42,668 nt of DNA. Source: Pseudomonadota bacterium. GTDB lineage: Bacteria; Pseudomonadota; Alphaproteobacteria; Rhizobiales; Xanthobacteraceae. The notes under the pieces were generated by a model that was given only the letters and a program-made list of their open reading frames with translations, made no database searches and was not told the DNA's origin. Shown here piece by piece: positions 33,963 to 42,653 of this stretch (its first letter is position 1; every line of letters starts with the position of its first letter). A program made the translations under genes and the position numbers. Location of the stretch: the NCBI GenBank assembly GCA_023404705.1, contig JAEYAU010000211.1, forward strand, positions 1-42,668, read 5' to 3'.

Positions 33963-35168
33963 ATGAAACTGCGTCCCGACACCTTCGCCTTCACGGCCCT
34001 GCTGGCGCTGCTGACCGCGCTCGGCCCCTTCTCGGTCGACATGTACCTGGCCTCCCTGCCGGACATCGGCCGCAGCCTCGCGACCTCGCCCGCCGCCGTG
34101 CAGCTCACCCTGTCGGTCTATCTGATTGGCTACGCGGTCGGGCAGCTTCTCTATGGGCCGTTGTCGGATCGCTTCGGGCGCAAGCCCGTCCTGCTGGTCG
34201 CGCTCACCGGCTATTGCATCGCCAGCGTCGGCTGCGCGATTGCACCGACCATCGAAACCTTGCTGGTCGCGCGTGCGCTGCAGGCGCTCGGCTCCTCGGG
34301 CTCGATCGTGATTGCGCGCGCGGTCGTTCGCGACCTCTATGAAGGCGCGCGGGCCGGACGCGAGCTTGCGCTGATGGGCGCGATCTTCTCTCTCGCGCCC
34401 GTGATCGCGCCATCGGTCGGCGGTCTGCTGCAGAGCGGTTTCGGCTGGCGCGCGAACTTCGTCGTGCTCACGGTGATTGGCCTGAGCGCGATCCTGCTGG
34501 TCTGGCTCATGCTGCCCGAGACCTTGCGTACGCGCAGCAGCGCGCCGCCCGGCCTGGGCGCCATCATCGCGGGCTACGGCGAGATCCTGCGCCACCCGTC
34601 TTTTCTCGCTTATCTGGGCTTGATCGGCGCCAGCTTCGGCGGCGTCTTCGCCTGGATCTCGGCCTCGCCCTTCGTGCTGCAGGAGCTCTACGGACTGACG
34701 CCCTTCTGGTTCGGCTTCGCTTTCGCCGGCGCGAGCGTCGGCTTCCTGACGGGCAGCATTCTCTCGACGCGTCTGGTCACGCGGCTCGGGCTCGATCGCA
34801 CCATCGGCATCGGCGCCTGCTGTCTCGCGGTCGGAGGCCTCGGCAGCATCGCGGCCGTCGCGTTCGGCGCGGCCATCCCCGTGGTGGTGGCAGTCGCGTT
34901 CTATACTTGCGGCATGGGCCTGGTGCAGCCGCAGACCATCGCGGGCGCCATCATGCCGTTCCCGCACAAGGCCGGCGCCGCATCGTCACTGGTCGGCGTC
35001 GCGCAGATGATCTCGGCCGCGCTGGTCGGCATCGGCGTCGGCCAGGCGCTCGGCCACAGCGCATGGCCGCTCGCGCTGCCGCTCGCGGCGCTCGGCTGTC
35101 TCACACTGCTGCTATGGGTTTTGACTCGCCGCGTACGCGCATCAGCGCAGGCGTACGATAAAAGCTAA
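33963..35168 (+). CDS. Bcr/CflA family multidrug exporter (MFS)
   Basis: A 401-aa, 12-helix inner-membrane drug/H+ antiporter. The N-terminus carries the Bcr/CflA hallmark TALGPFSVDMYLASLPDIG, followed by motif A of the DHA1 family, GPLSDRFGRKPVLL, and motif C-like ALMGAIFSLAPVIAPSVGG. The family exports bicyclomycin, sulphonamides or chloramphenicol in other bacteria; the substrate here is unknown. ATG 33963 is chosen because the hydrophobic N-terminus starts right after it. Its stop codon overlaps the stop of the convergent PBP1A gene by 3 bases. Confidence 0.9.
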   Translation: MKLRPDTFAFTALLALLTALGPFSVDMYLASLPDIGRSLATSPAAVQLTLSVYLIGYAVGQLLYGPLSDRFGRKPVLLVALTGYCIASVGCAIAPTIETLLVARALQALGSSGSIVIARAVVRDLYEGARAGRELALMGAIFSLAPVIAPSVGGLLQSGFGWRANFVVLTVIGLSAILLVWLMLPETLRTRSSAPPGLGAIIAGYGEILRHPSFLAYLGLIGASFGGVFAWISASPFVLQELYGLTPFWFGFAFAGASVGFLTGSILSTRLVTRLGLDRTIGIGACCLAVGGLGSIAAVAFGAAIPVVVAVAFYTCGMGLVQPQTIAGAIMPFPHKAGAASSLVGVAQMISAALVGIGVGQALGHSAWPLALPLAALGCLTLLLWVLTRRVRASAQAYDKS

Positions 35169-37408
35169 CGCCGGCCGAACAACCGGTCGATCAGCCAGCC
35201 GTCGAGTTGCGCCGTGCCGCCCGTGTTGGGCTCGCTGCGCCGCTCATAGCCCGCGACCGGCGCGGGCGGGACCGGCCGTCCGCTCGAGGGATAGCTCGGC
35301 GGATAATAGGGCTGGCTCGGCGGAATGGTGGCGGGCGGCGTCGCCGGGCCGCGCAGTCCCGAGAGGCCTGGCAGATCGACGCTCGCGAGCCCCTGATGCG
35401 CGGGCTTCATGAACCGGCTCCAGACTTCCACGGGCAACCCGCTGCCGGTCATCTTCCGGGTCGAGGAATTGTCGTCATTGCCGAGCCACACGCCGGTGAC
35501 CAGATGGCCCGTGAAGCCGACGAACCAGGCGTCGCGGAAATCCTGCGAGGTGCCGGTCTTGCCCGCCGCCTGCCAGCCCGGCAGCTCGGCCTTGCGCGCC
35601 GTGCCGGTGAGCAGCGTCTCCTGCATCATGGTGTTCATCATGGCGACGTGCCGGTCCTCGATCACCCGGCCGAGCCCCGGATCCTGCGCGCGATAGATCT
35701 GCTTGCCGTCGGCGCCGCGCACGCTCTCGACGATATGCGGCGCGATCGCGATGCCGCCATTCGCGAACGGCGCATACGCAGACGTGAGCTCCAGCACCGA
35801 GACTTCCGAGGTGCCGAGTGCGATCGAGGCATTGGGCTCGAGCTTCGATGCGATGCCGAGCCGATGCGCGGTCCGCACCACGGCCTTGGGCCCGACCTCC
35901 ATCGTGAGCCGCACCGAGACCGTGTTGAGCGAGAGCGCCAGCGCCCGCGTCAGCGAGACATTGCCGAAATATTCGCGCGTGTAGTTCTCGGGCCGCCAGC
36001 CCTTCATCTCGATGGGCCCGTCGAGCCGCAGCGTCTCGGGCGTCAGCCCGCGCTCCAGCGCCGCGAGATAGACGAACGGCTTGAACGCCGAGCCCGGTTG
36101 CCGCTTGGCCGAGACCGCGCGATTGAACTGGCTCTCGCCGTAATTGCGGCCGCCCACGAGCGCGCGGATCGACCCTTGCGGCGTCATCGCGACCAGCGCG
36201 CCCTGGCTCACGCCGAATTTCGTCCCCTTTGTGGTGAGTTCGTCCACCAGCGCCTTCTCGGCTGCGCTCTGCAGCATCGGGTCGATGGTGGTGGTGACCA
36301 CAACGTCCTGCTCGACATTGCCGATCAGATCGTTGAGCACGTCCAGCACGTAGTCGCCGACATAATTGAGCGAGCCGCCCGGGGACTGCTTCACGATCGC
36401 GGGCGCCTGCGCGATCGCGCCCTTGGCGGCGTCGTCGCCGATGAAGCCCGCATCGATCATGGCCGCGATCACGACTTGCGCGCGCCGCTCGGCGCCATCG
36501 AAGTTGCGCGTCGGGGCGAGCCGCGAGGGCGACTTCACGAGGCCCGCCAGCAGCGCGGCCTCCGCGAGCGTCACGTTACGCGCCGACTTGCCGAAATAGC
36601 GCTGCGCCGCGGCTTCCACGCCATAAGCGCCGGAGCCGAAATAGACGCGGTTGAGATAGAGCTCGAGGATCTGGTCCTTCGTGAACTTGTGCTCGAGCCA
36701 GAGCGCCAGCACGACTTCCTGGAGCTTGCGCTCGATGGTCCGCTCCTGCGTGAGGAACAGGTTCTTGGCGAGCTGCTGGGTCAGCGTCGATCCGCCTTGC
36801 GAGACGCCGCGCCGCATCACATTGGCAAACAACGCGCGCGCGATGCCCATCGGATCGAGGCCGACATGCGTGTAGAAGCGCCGGTCCTCGATCGCGATCA
36901 CGGCTTTCGGCAGGTGCGCCGGCAGCTGCTTGAGCGGCACCGACGAGCCGCCCATCTCGCCGCGCGTCGCCAGCACACGGCCGTTGGCCGCGAGGATCTG
37001 GATCGAAGGCGGGCGCTTCGGAATCTCCAGCGACTGGATCGGCGGCAGCCGCAGCGCCACCGTGGCGACGGCCGCGACGGCGCCGATCGTTGCCCACAGG
37101 CCGAGCACGACCATCCAATAGGTAAGGCGACCGAGCAATGAGCGGCCGCTGCCGCTGCTACGCTTCGGCTTCTCGCTCTTCTCGGGCTTCTCGGATCGCT
37201 TGCGCGGCCGCGGCTCGCGGAACACGGCGTCCTCGTCGTCCGCCTCTTTCGGCTTGCGCGCGCGGGTGCGCTTCTTCGGAGCCTCGTCGTCATCGAGACC
37301 GCCGCCCGGGCGATCACGCGGGTCGGGACGCAGATCGAGGCCCGGGGTCGGCGTCGCGTCGAAAAGGGGCTCGCGGCGCTCCTTTCCTTTTCGCCGTGCC
37401 GACGCCAT
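35165..37408 (-). CDS. Penicillin-binding protein 1A (bifunctional)
   Basis: A 747-aa class A PBP making and cross-linking peptidoglycan. The cytoplasmic tail (about 95 residues) is very charged, followed by one membrane anchor (YWMVVLGLWATIGAVAAVAT). The glycosyltransferase domain has the catalytic Glu in AIEDRRFYTHVG (about 174) and GGSTLTQQLAKNLFL. The transpeptidase domain has SAFK (Ser440, Lys443), SLN (493-495) and KTGTS (617-621). The C-terminal tail is Pro/Tyr-rich. All catalytic residues are present. GTG 37417 is an alternative start, three residues earlier; ATG 37408 has GGAG only 3 bp away. It ends convergent with the Bcr/CflA gene. Confidence 0.92.
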   Translation of the reverse strand: MASARRKGKERREPLFDATPTPGLDLRPDPRDRPGGGLDDDEAPKKRTRARKPKEADDEDAVFREPRPRKRSEKPEKSEKPKRSSGSGRSLLGRLTYWMVVLGLWATIGAVAAVATVALRLPPIQSLEIPKRPPSIQILAANGRVLATRGEMGGSSVPLKQLPAHLPKAVIAIEDRRFYTHVGLDPMGIARALFANVMRRGVSQGGSTLTQQLAKNLFLTQERTIERKLQEVVLALWLEHKFTKDQILELYLNRVYFGSGAYGVEAAAQRYFGKSARNVTLAEAALLAGLVKSPSRLAPTRNFDGAERRAQVVIAAMIDAGFIGDDAAKGAIAQAPAIVKQSPGGSLNYVGDYVLDVLNDLIGNVEQDVVVTTTIDPMLQSAAEKALVDELTTKGTKFGVSQGALVAMTPQGSIRALVGGRNYGESQFNRAVSAKRQPGSAFKPFVYLAALERGLTPETLRLDGPIEMKGWRPENYTREYFGNVSLTRALALSLNTVSVRLTMEVGPKAVVRTAHRLGIASKLEPNASIALGTSEVSVLELTSAYAPFANGGIAIAPHIVESVRGADGKQIYRAQDPGLGRVIEDRHVAMMNTMMQETLLTGTARKAELPGWQAAGKTGTSQDFRDAWFVGFTGHLVTGVWLGNDDNSSTRKMTGSGLPVEVWSRFMKPAHQGLASVDLPGLSGLRGPATPPATIPPSQPYYPPSYPSSGRPVPPAPVAGYERRSEPNTGGTAQLDGWLIDRLFGRR

Positions 37409-37612
37409 TCGCTCCACCCCGGCCGTCTCGCTGACGGCGTCGTGGGACGCTACCGGGGGCGGTTTAAAGGCCGGTTAAGTAACGGCGCCGGCCCGCACGC
37501 ACCGGCGGGGAAAAAGCCGAGTCTTCCCAAGGCGGTACTTCGCAAAGTTCCATTTTTAGGCATAATGCGCGCGCCCCGGGTTGGCCGGGTGCTAACAAAT
37601 CTGGGGATTGTC

Positions 37613-37834
37613 ATGCGGAAAAGCATTCTGTTCGCTCTCGCGGCCGCGCTTGTGCTGGCGCTGCCGACCTTCGCGGAAGCCGCCAGGAAGAAGGCCGCGG
37701 CTCCGGCCGATCCGAACGAGCCTGGCCGCCGCCTCGTCGCGGATGGCCTCACCCAGGTCTTCGTGCCCTTGATGTCGGTGACGAAGTCGCAGCCGGCGGC
37801 TCCTGCCAAGAAGGGCAAGAAGAAGAAGTCGTGA
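37613..37834 (+). CDS. Small secreted protein, Lys-rich C-terminus
   Basis: A 73-aa product with a clear Sec signal (MRKSILFALAAALVLALPTF, cleavage near AEA-AR). The mature 49 residues start RKKAAAPADPNEPGRRLV and end in a Lys run (KKGKKKK). I recognise no family. It could be a small envelope or DNA/RNA-binding protein. GGGG precedes ATG 37613. A strong terminator lies 53 bp after the stop, showing a single-gene transcript. Confidence 0.72.
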   Translation: MRKSILFALAAALVLALPTFAEAARKKAAAPADPNEPGRRLVADGLTQVFVPLMSVTKSQPAAPAKKGKKKKS

Positions 37835-37886
37835 GATCGGTTCAGCGCGGCGCTGCTCTCAACGAGAGCTGTCGCCTGTAATTCGC

Positions 37887-37918
37887 ATGCGGCCGGGCTC
37901 ATGCCCGGCCGCATTTTT
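37887..37918 (+). terminator. Rho-independent terminator
   Basis: A perfect 12-bp GC-rich stem (37887-37898 with 37903-37914), loop TCAT, then a run of T to 37918. It terminates the small secreted-protein gene on the plus strand. On the minus strand the ferredoxin-fold gene ends at 37917, so the stem may serve both. Confidence 0.92.
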
Positions 37919-38243
37919 ACGTGCCCTCGACATCGCGGTAGACGTCGACCTCGATGCCGCCCGGCACCAGCGCGCGCCAGGCCTGCAGATAGGCCTGCAC
38001 GCGCGGATCGCTCGCGAGCCGCTGCCGGTTCGCTTCCATCGCCTCCGGCGCCTCGTATTCGATCACCTGGATGAAGCGGGTCGGGTCGTCCGAGTTCTGC
38101 AGGAAGCGCACCTTCGCCCCGCCGAAGAACTCGTAATAGGGCGTCAGCGCCTTCAGGAAGGTGAGCAGCTGCGCGGGGTCTGCGCTCGGCATCGTGAACT
38201 TGAAATGCAACGTGCGCCGGACCTTCTCGTCACCATTCGCCAT
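37917..38243 (-). CDS. Small ferredoxin-like fold (ABM-type) protein, unknown
   Basis: A 108-aa cytosolic protein with a pattern of strands and helices (RTLHFKFTM, QLLTFLKALTPYYEFFGG, KVRFLQNSDD, RFIQVIEYEA, then a helix AMEANRQRLASDP and IEVDVYRDVEG) that resembles dimeric alpha/beta barrels of the antibiotic-biosynthesis monooxygenase or NIPSNAP kind. Without the active-site residues I know, no activity is assigned. GGAAGGAGA precedes ATG 38243. It stands alone next to glnD. Confidence 0.7.
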   Translation of the reverse strand: MANGDEKVRRTLHFKFTMPSADPAQLLTFLKALTPYYEFFGGAKVRFLQNSDDPTRFIQVIEYEAPEAMEANRQRLASDPRVQAYLQAWRALVPGGIEVDVYRDVEGT

Positions 38244-38345
38244 GCCGCGTCTCCTTCCCGCGCCGATTCGGGGTCGCTCGCGCGATCATGACTCGCGCGC
38301 TTTGCAATGGAAACCGACGAGGCCCAGTTCGGTTCAGCCGGCCTA

Positions 38346-38377
38346 GCGCATGTCCCGGCGCCGATAAGCACATGCGC
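38346..38377. repeat. Shortened copy of the 23935 repeat
   Basis: Outer arms GCGCATGT (38346-38353) and ACATGCGC (38370-38377) and the right-hand segment CCGATAAGNACATGCGCC match the full copy, followed by the same CAAGTAA. About 17 bp of the centre (AAGTGGGCACCGGTTCG) are missing. It lies 16 bp from the glnD stop codon. Confidence 0.65.
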
Positions 38378-38393
38378 CAAGTAAATCCGGCGC

Positions 38394-41183
38394 TCATCCC
38401 GCCTTGGCCGGCTTTGCCTCTTCGACGGTCGCGAACAGCGAGAGCAGCGCGCGCTTGATCGCGGCTTGGCGCGGCGGCGAGGTGATCTGCGCGCCGAGCA
38501 GGTCCGTCACGTAGAACACGTCTACGGCGCGCTCGCCGAAGGTCGCGACATGCGCCGACGCGATGTTCAGGTTGAGCCGCGAGATCGTGGCCGTGAGCTC
38601 GTAGAGCAGGCCGGGCCGGTCGAGGCCCGTCACCTCCACCACCGTGTAGCGGTTGGACCACTGGTTGTTGATCATCACCTCGGGCTCGACCGCAAAGGCG
38701 CGGATGCGGCCCTTGGCGCCGCGCTTCGCCACCACCTCGGGCAGCCGCAGCTCGCCGCGCAGCGCGCGCTCGATCGCCTCGGCGATGCGCTTGGCGCGCC
38801 GCTCCTCGTCCTCGTCGCGGTCGAACTCGCGCGAGACCGCGATGGTGTCGAGCGCGAGCCCGTCCGTCGTCGTGTAGATCTGCGCGTCAACGATGTTGGC
38901 GCCCGCGGTCGCGCAGGCGCCCGCGAGGATCGACAGCAGCCGCGGATGGTCGGGCGCGAGCACGGTGAGCTCGGTCACGCCGCGTGTCATGTCGAAGCCG
39001 ACTTGCGTGGCGAGGCTCTTGCCCTCCGCTTCCGCGGCCTTGACGAAGCGCGCGTGCTGGATCTTGTGCGGCAGGTCCACTTTCAGCCAGTAGGCCGGAT
39101 AGTGGCGCGCCACATAGGCGTCGAGCTCGGCGGGCACCCATTCGTTGAACTCGGCGCGGAATTCCGCCTGCGCCATGCTCACGCGCTTTGCCCGGTTCAC
39201 TTCCGAGAAGCCGCCGGTGAGCACCGGCTCTGTCTCGTAATAGAGCGTGCGCAGGAGCTGCGCCTTCCAGCTGTTCCAGACACCCGGACCGACCGCGCGA
39301 ATGTCGGCCGTGGTCAGCACCACGAGCAGCTTCATGCGCTCCAGCGACTGCACCACGCCGGCGAAATTCTCGATCGTCTTGCGGTCCGAGAGATCGCGCG
39401 ATTGGGCGACCGCCGACATCACCAGGTGGTTCTCAACCAGCCAGGAGACGATCTCGGTCTCGACCGCCGACAGCCCGAGCCGCGGGCAGAAGCGCCGCGC
39501 GATGCGCGCGCCCGCGATCGAGTGATCCTCGATGCGGCCCTTGGCGATGTCGTGCAGGAACAGCGCCACATAGAGCAGGTTGCGATGCTCCGGCTGGATC
39601 GAGCGCATCAGCTCGGTCGCCTGCGGAAACTCCTCGCTCGCCGCGCCGCTCTCGATCTCGGCGAGCACGCCGATGCAGCGCAACAGATGCTCGTCCACCG
39701 TGTAGTGGTGATACATGTTGAACTGCATCATCGCGACAACGCGGCCGAACTCCGGCACGAAGCGGCCGAGCACGCCGGCTTCGTTCATGCGCCGGAGCAC
39801 GATCTCGGCGTTCTCCGAGGTGAGGATCTCGAAGAACAGCCGGTTCGCCTCCTCGTTCTCCCGCAGCTCCTTGTCGATCAGCTTGAGCGAGCGGGTCGCC
39901 AGCCGCATCGCGTCGGGGTGGAACACGAGGCCGTGCTTCTGCGCAAAGCGAAACAGGCGGATGAGATTGACGGGATCGCGCTGAAAGACATCGTTGTCCG
40001 CAACCGTGATGCGGTTGTTGTCGCTGACGAAGTCCTCCGACTCGCGCAGCGCCCGCCGGCCGCTGCGCGGCCGTAGCCGCTGCACGAAGCGGTTGAGCAT
40101 CGGCACGGCCTTGGCCTGCCGGTCCTCGAGGCCCGCGCACATGATCGCCGTGAGATCGCCGACGTTCTTCGCGTGCAGGAAGTAGTGCTTCATGAAGCGC
40201 TCGACCTCTTTCAGGCCGTTGTGCTCCGTGTAGCCGAGCCGCACCGCGATCTCGCGCTGGATGTCGAACGACAGCCGCTCCTCGGGCCGGCCGCACACGA
40301 AATGCATGTGGCAGCGCACCGACCAGAGGAAGTCCTCGCAGCGGCGGAACAGCTTGTACTCGTCGGCGTCGAACACGCCGCGCTCGATCAGCTCGTTCGG
40401 CTCGTGCACGCGGTAGACGTACTTTGCGATCCAGAACAGCGTGTGCAGGTCGCGCAGCCCGCCCTTGCCGTCCTTCACGTTCGGCTCGACCAGGTAGCGC
40501 GACTGGCCGGCGCGCCGGTGGCGCTCCTCGCGCTCCGTGAGCTTGGCGGCGACGAACTCGGCGGCCGTGCCCTTGACGATCTCCTTGTCGAAGCGCGCGA
40601 GGAGCTCGTCGAACAGCGCCTTGTCGCCGAACAGGTAGCGCGCCTCGAGCAGCGCGGTGCGGATCGTCATGTCGGCCTTGGCTTGCCGGATGCATTCCGC
40701 GACCGAGCGCGTCGCGTGCCCGACCTTCAGGCCCATGTCCCACAGGCAATAGAGGATTGTCTCGGCGACCGACTCGCCCCAGGCTGTCTGCTTGTAGGGC
40801 AGCACGAACAACAGATCGATGTCCGAGCCGGGCGCCATCAGGCCGCGGCCGTAACCCCCGGTCGCGATCACCGCCATGCGCTCGGCTTCCGAGGGATTGT
40901 CGGAGCGATAGATGCGCCCCGCGAGCTCGAACAGCACGCGGATGATCTCGTCCTGCATGAAGCAAAGACGCTCGGCGCAGAGCCGCCCGTGACGATCCTT
41001 GAGCAGCAGCCGCTCGGCCGCCTCGCGGCCCTCGTTGAGCGCGAGCTTGAGGCGCTGCGCCACCGCGGTGCGCAGCTCGCGCTCGCGGCCCGCATGGGAT
41101 GCGATCAGGGCTTCGAGATCGGCCTTGACCGGTCCGAAGTCGATCAGCTCGCCGCGCGGGGCTTCGTCGGTCTTGGCATCCAT
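38394..41183 (-). CDS. glnD: [Protein-PII] uridylyltransferase / UMP-removing enzyme
   Basis: A 929-aa GlnD, the nitrogen sensor that uridylylates PII proteins when glutamine is low and removes UMP when it is high. The nucleotidyltransferase motif is ATGGYGRGLMAPGSDIDLLF (GG 109-110; Asp121 and Asp123). The HD hydrolase domain has LFLHDIAKGR. Two ACT domains close the protein (ELTVLAPDHPRLLSILAG; VEVTGLDRPGLLYELTA). ATG 41183 is the start; upstream codons in the same frame have no family resemblance. Length matches rhizobial GlnD. It is not in an operon here. The plus-strand open frame opposite it (38466-40076) is a shadow. Confidence 0.95.
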   Translation of the reverse strand: MDAKTDEAPRGELIDFGPVKADLEALIASHAGRERELRTAVAQRLKLALNEGREAAERLLLKDRHGRLCAERLCFMQDEIIRVLFELAGRIYRSDNPSEAERMAVIATGGYGRGLMAPGSDIDLLFVLPYKQTAWGESVAETILYCLWDMGLKVGHATRSVAECIRQAKADMTIRTALLEARYLFGDKALFDELLARFDKEIVKGTAAEFVAAKLTEREERHRRAGQSRYLVEPNVKDGKGGLRDLHTLFWIAKYVYRVHEPNELIERGVFDADEYKLFRRCEDFLWSVRCHMHFVCGRPEERLSFDIQREIAVRLGYTEHNGLKEVERFMKHYFLHAKNVGDLTAIMCAGLEDRQAKAVPMLNRFVQRLRPRSGRRALRESEDFVSDNNRITVADNDVFQRDPVNLIRLFRFAQKHGLVFHPDAMRLATRSLKLIDKELRENEEANRLFFEILTSENAEIVLRRMNEAGVLGRFVPEFGRVVAMMQFNMYHHYTVDEHLLRCIGVLAEIESGAASEEFPQATELMRSIQPEHRNLLYVALFLHDIAKGRIEDHSIAGARIARRFCPRLGLSAVETEIVSWLVENHLVMSAVAQSRDLSDRKTIENFAGVVQSLERMKLLVVLTTADIRAVGPGVWNSWKAQLLRTLYYETEPVLTGGFSEVNRAKRVSMAQAEFRAEFNEWVPAELDAYVARHYPAYWLKVDLPHKIQHARFVKAAEAEGKSLATQVGFDMTRGVTELTVLAPDHPRLLSILAGACATAGANIVDAQIYTTTDGLALDTIAVSREFDRDEDEERRAKRIAEAIERALRGELRLPEVVAKRGAKGRIRAFAVEPEVMINNQWSNRYTVVEVTGLDRPGLLYELTATISRLNLNIASAHVATFGERAVDVFYVTDLLGAQITSPPRQAAIKRALLSLFATVEEAKPAKAG

Positions 41184-41603
41184 CGTGTTCCCGATAGCCG
41201 AGCGCCACGCCGATGTCACGGAGCCGACGCGCCTTCTCGACACGGCGTTTCGGCCGCAACCGCCGGACGGAGAACAGAATTCTCGGCCGAGGGCAGGGCG
41301 GCACCGAGGCTCCAGCCGCGCGCTGCCCGGAAACGTTCGGTCTGTCGAACGAACGATAGGAGAATATTTTTGCTGCCTGGCCCACCGAGTCAGGCATAGG
41401 TTTCCCGTTGACGTAAGCAATTTCCCTTTTTATATCAAACCTTAGCGCCGATTTGAGCGAGCAGCTTGCGGGCGCTTAACAAATGCAGCTAAAGCGCGGG
41501 GCCAAGCCCCTCGCCGGCTGAGGGCGGGTTCTTCCCGCCTCTATCAACCCGCGGCGTCCGTTAATCAGAACGCGGCGCCGCCGAGCCGAATGGAGGGCTT
41601 GAG
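41184..41603. other. Intergenic region between glnD and binding-protein gene
   Basis: 420 bp with no gene I can support. It holds the divergent promoter area. Two hairpins are present: GGGGC/GCCCC (41498-41510) and GGCGGG/CCCGCC (41523-41539), both in the 5' leader of the binding-protein mRNA. I see no known riboswitch. Confidence 0.55.
41408..41436 (+). promoter_or_regulatory. Sigma-70-like promoter of the binding-protein gene
   Basis: TTGACG (41408-41413), a 17-bp spacer and TATATC (41431-41436) match the sigma-70 consensus well and sit in an AT-rich stretch, unusual in this genome. The gene start is 167 bp downstream, leaving a long leader with two hairpins. Confidence 0.45.
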
Positions 41604-42581
41604 ATGTCTTTCTTCTCCCGTCGATCCCTGTTCGCGTCCGCCGTGCTGGTGGGCCTGATGCCGACCTCGGCGCTGTTCGCAGCCGACAAGCCGAAAGAGA
41701 TCCGCATCGACTGGGCGACCTACAATCCGGTCTCCATGCTGCTGAAGGAGACGAAGCTCCTCGAGCAGGAGTTCGCCAAGGACGGCATCTCGATCCGCTG
41801 GGTGCAGACGCTCGGCTCCAACAAGGCGCTCGAATTCCTCAACGCGGGCTCGATCGACTTCGGCTCGACCGCCGGCGCCGCCGCGCTGGTCGCCAAGATC
41901 AACGGCAATCCGATCAAGTCGATCTACGTCTACTCGCGTCCCGAATGGACTGCGCTCGTCACCACCAAGGACAAGCCGATCAAGACGGTCGCGGACCTCA
42001 AGGGCAAGAGCGTCGCGGTGACGCGCGGCACCGATCCGCACATCTTCCTGGTGCGCGCACTGCAGGAAGCGAAGCTTACCGAGAAGGACGTGAAGATCGT
42101 CCTGCTGCAGCATCCCGATGGCAAGACCGCGCTCATTCGCGGCGACGTCGATGCCTGGGCGGGGCTCGATCCCATGATGGCGCAGGCCGAGGTCGAGAAC
42201 GGCGCGCGGCTCTTCTATCGCAAGCCCGAGGCCAACACCTGGGGCATCCTCAATGTGCGCGAGGAGTTTTTGCGCGACCATCCGGATCTCGTGCGCCGCG
42301 TGCTCGCCGTCTACGAGGAAGCGCGGAAGCGTTCGCTCGCCAATTACGACGAGGTCAAGAAGGTCTTCATCGCGGCTACCAAGCTGCCCGAGGCTGTCGT
42401 CGACAAGCAGCTCAAGGAGCGCACCGAGCTCACGCACTCGAAGATCGGCGCGCCGCAGAAGGACTCGATCCTCCAGGCCGGCATCGCCTTGCAGCAGGCC
42501 GGCGTGATCCCGGCCAATGTCGACGTGAAGGCGACGGTCGACGCCCTCATCGACGACCGCTGGGTCACGGCGACGAACTGA
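41604..42581 (+). CDS. SsuA/TauA-like ABC substrate-binding protein
   Basis: A 325-aa periplasmic binding protein of the sulfonate/nitrate/taurine family. The N-terminus is a signal peptide with a twin-arginine look (MSFFSRRSLFASAVLVGLMP, cut near FA-AD). Family motifs: IRIDWATYNPVSMLLKE, ALEFLNAGSIDFGSTAGAAA, VADLKGKSVAVTRGTDPHIF and LIRGDVDAWAGLDPMMAQAE. The likely ligand is an aliphatic sulfonate or similar, but it could be another small acid or thiamine-like precursor. GGAGGG precedes ATG 41604. The usual permease and ATPase genes would follow beyond the right edge of the window. Confidence 0.88.
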   Translation: MSFFSRRSLFASAVLVGLMPTSALFAADKPKEIRIDWATYNPVSMLLKETKLLEQEFAKDGISIRWVQTLGSNKALEFLNAGSIDFGSTAGAAALVAKINGNPIKSIYVYSRPEWTALVTTKDKPIKTVADLKGKSVAVTRGTDPHIFLVRALQEAKLTEKDVKIVLLQHPDGKTALIRGDVDAWAGLDPMMAQAEVENGARLFYRKPEANTWGILNVREEFLRDHPDLVRRVLAVYEEARKRSLANYDEVKKVFIAATKLPEAVVDKQLKERTELTHSKIGAPQKDSILQAGIALQQAGVIPANVDVKATVDALIDDRWVTATN

Positions 42582-42629
42582 TCGTCGCCGCTGCTCTCTC
42601 TTCCTGACGTGCCACGTGCTCGGCGCGCT

Positions 42630-42653
42630 CCCTCCCCCGCTTGCGGGGGAGGG
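42630..42653. repeat. GC-rich hairpin repeat at contig end
   Basis: Perfect 11-bp arms CCCTCCCCCGC and GCGGGGGAGGG with a TT between them, followed by the G-rich tail TTGGGGAGGGGG. This is a very common rhizobial intergenic repeat. It is 48 bp after the binding-protein stop and breaks off at the window end, so the contig probably ends because of it. Confidence 0.7.

Noticed and set aside
35207..37141. 644-codon open frame on the plus strand
   Set aside because: It is antisense to the PBP1A gene, which has all catalytic motifs on the minus strand.
38466..40076. 536-codon open frame on the plus strand
   Set aside because: It is antisense to glnD and reads as His/Arg/Asp-rich protein without family motifs, a usual effect of GC-rich codon bias.
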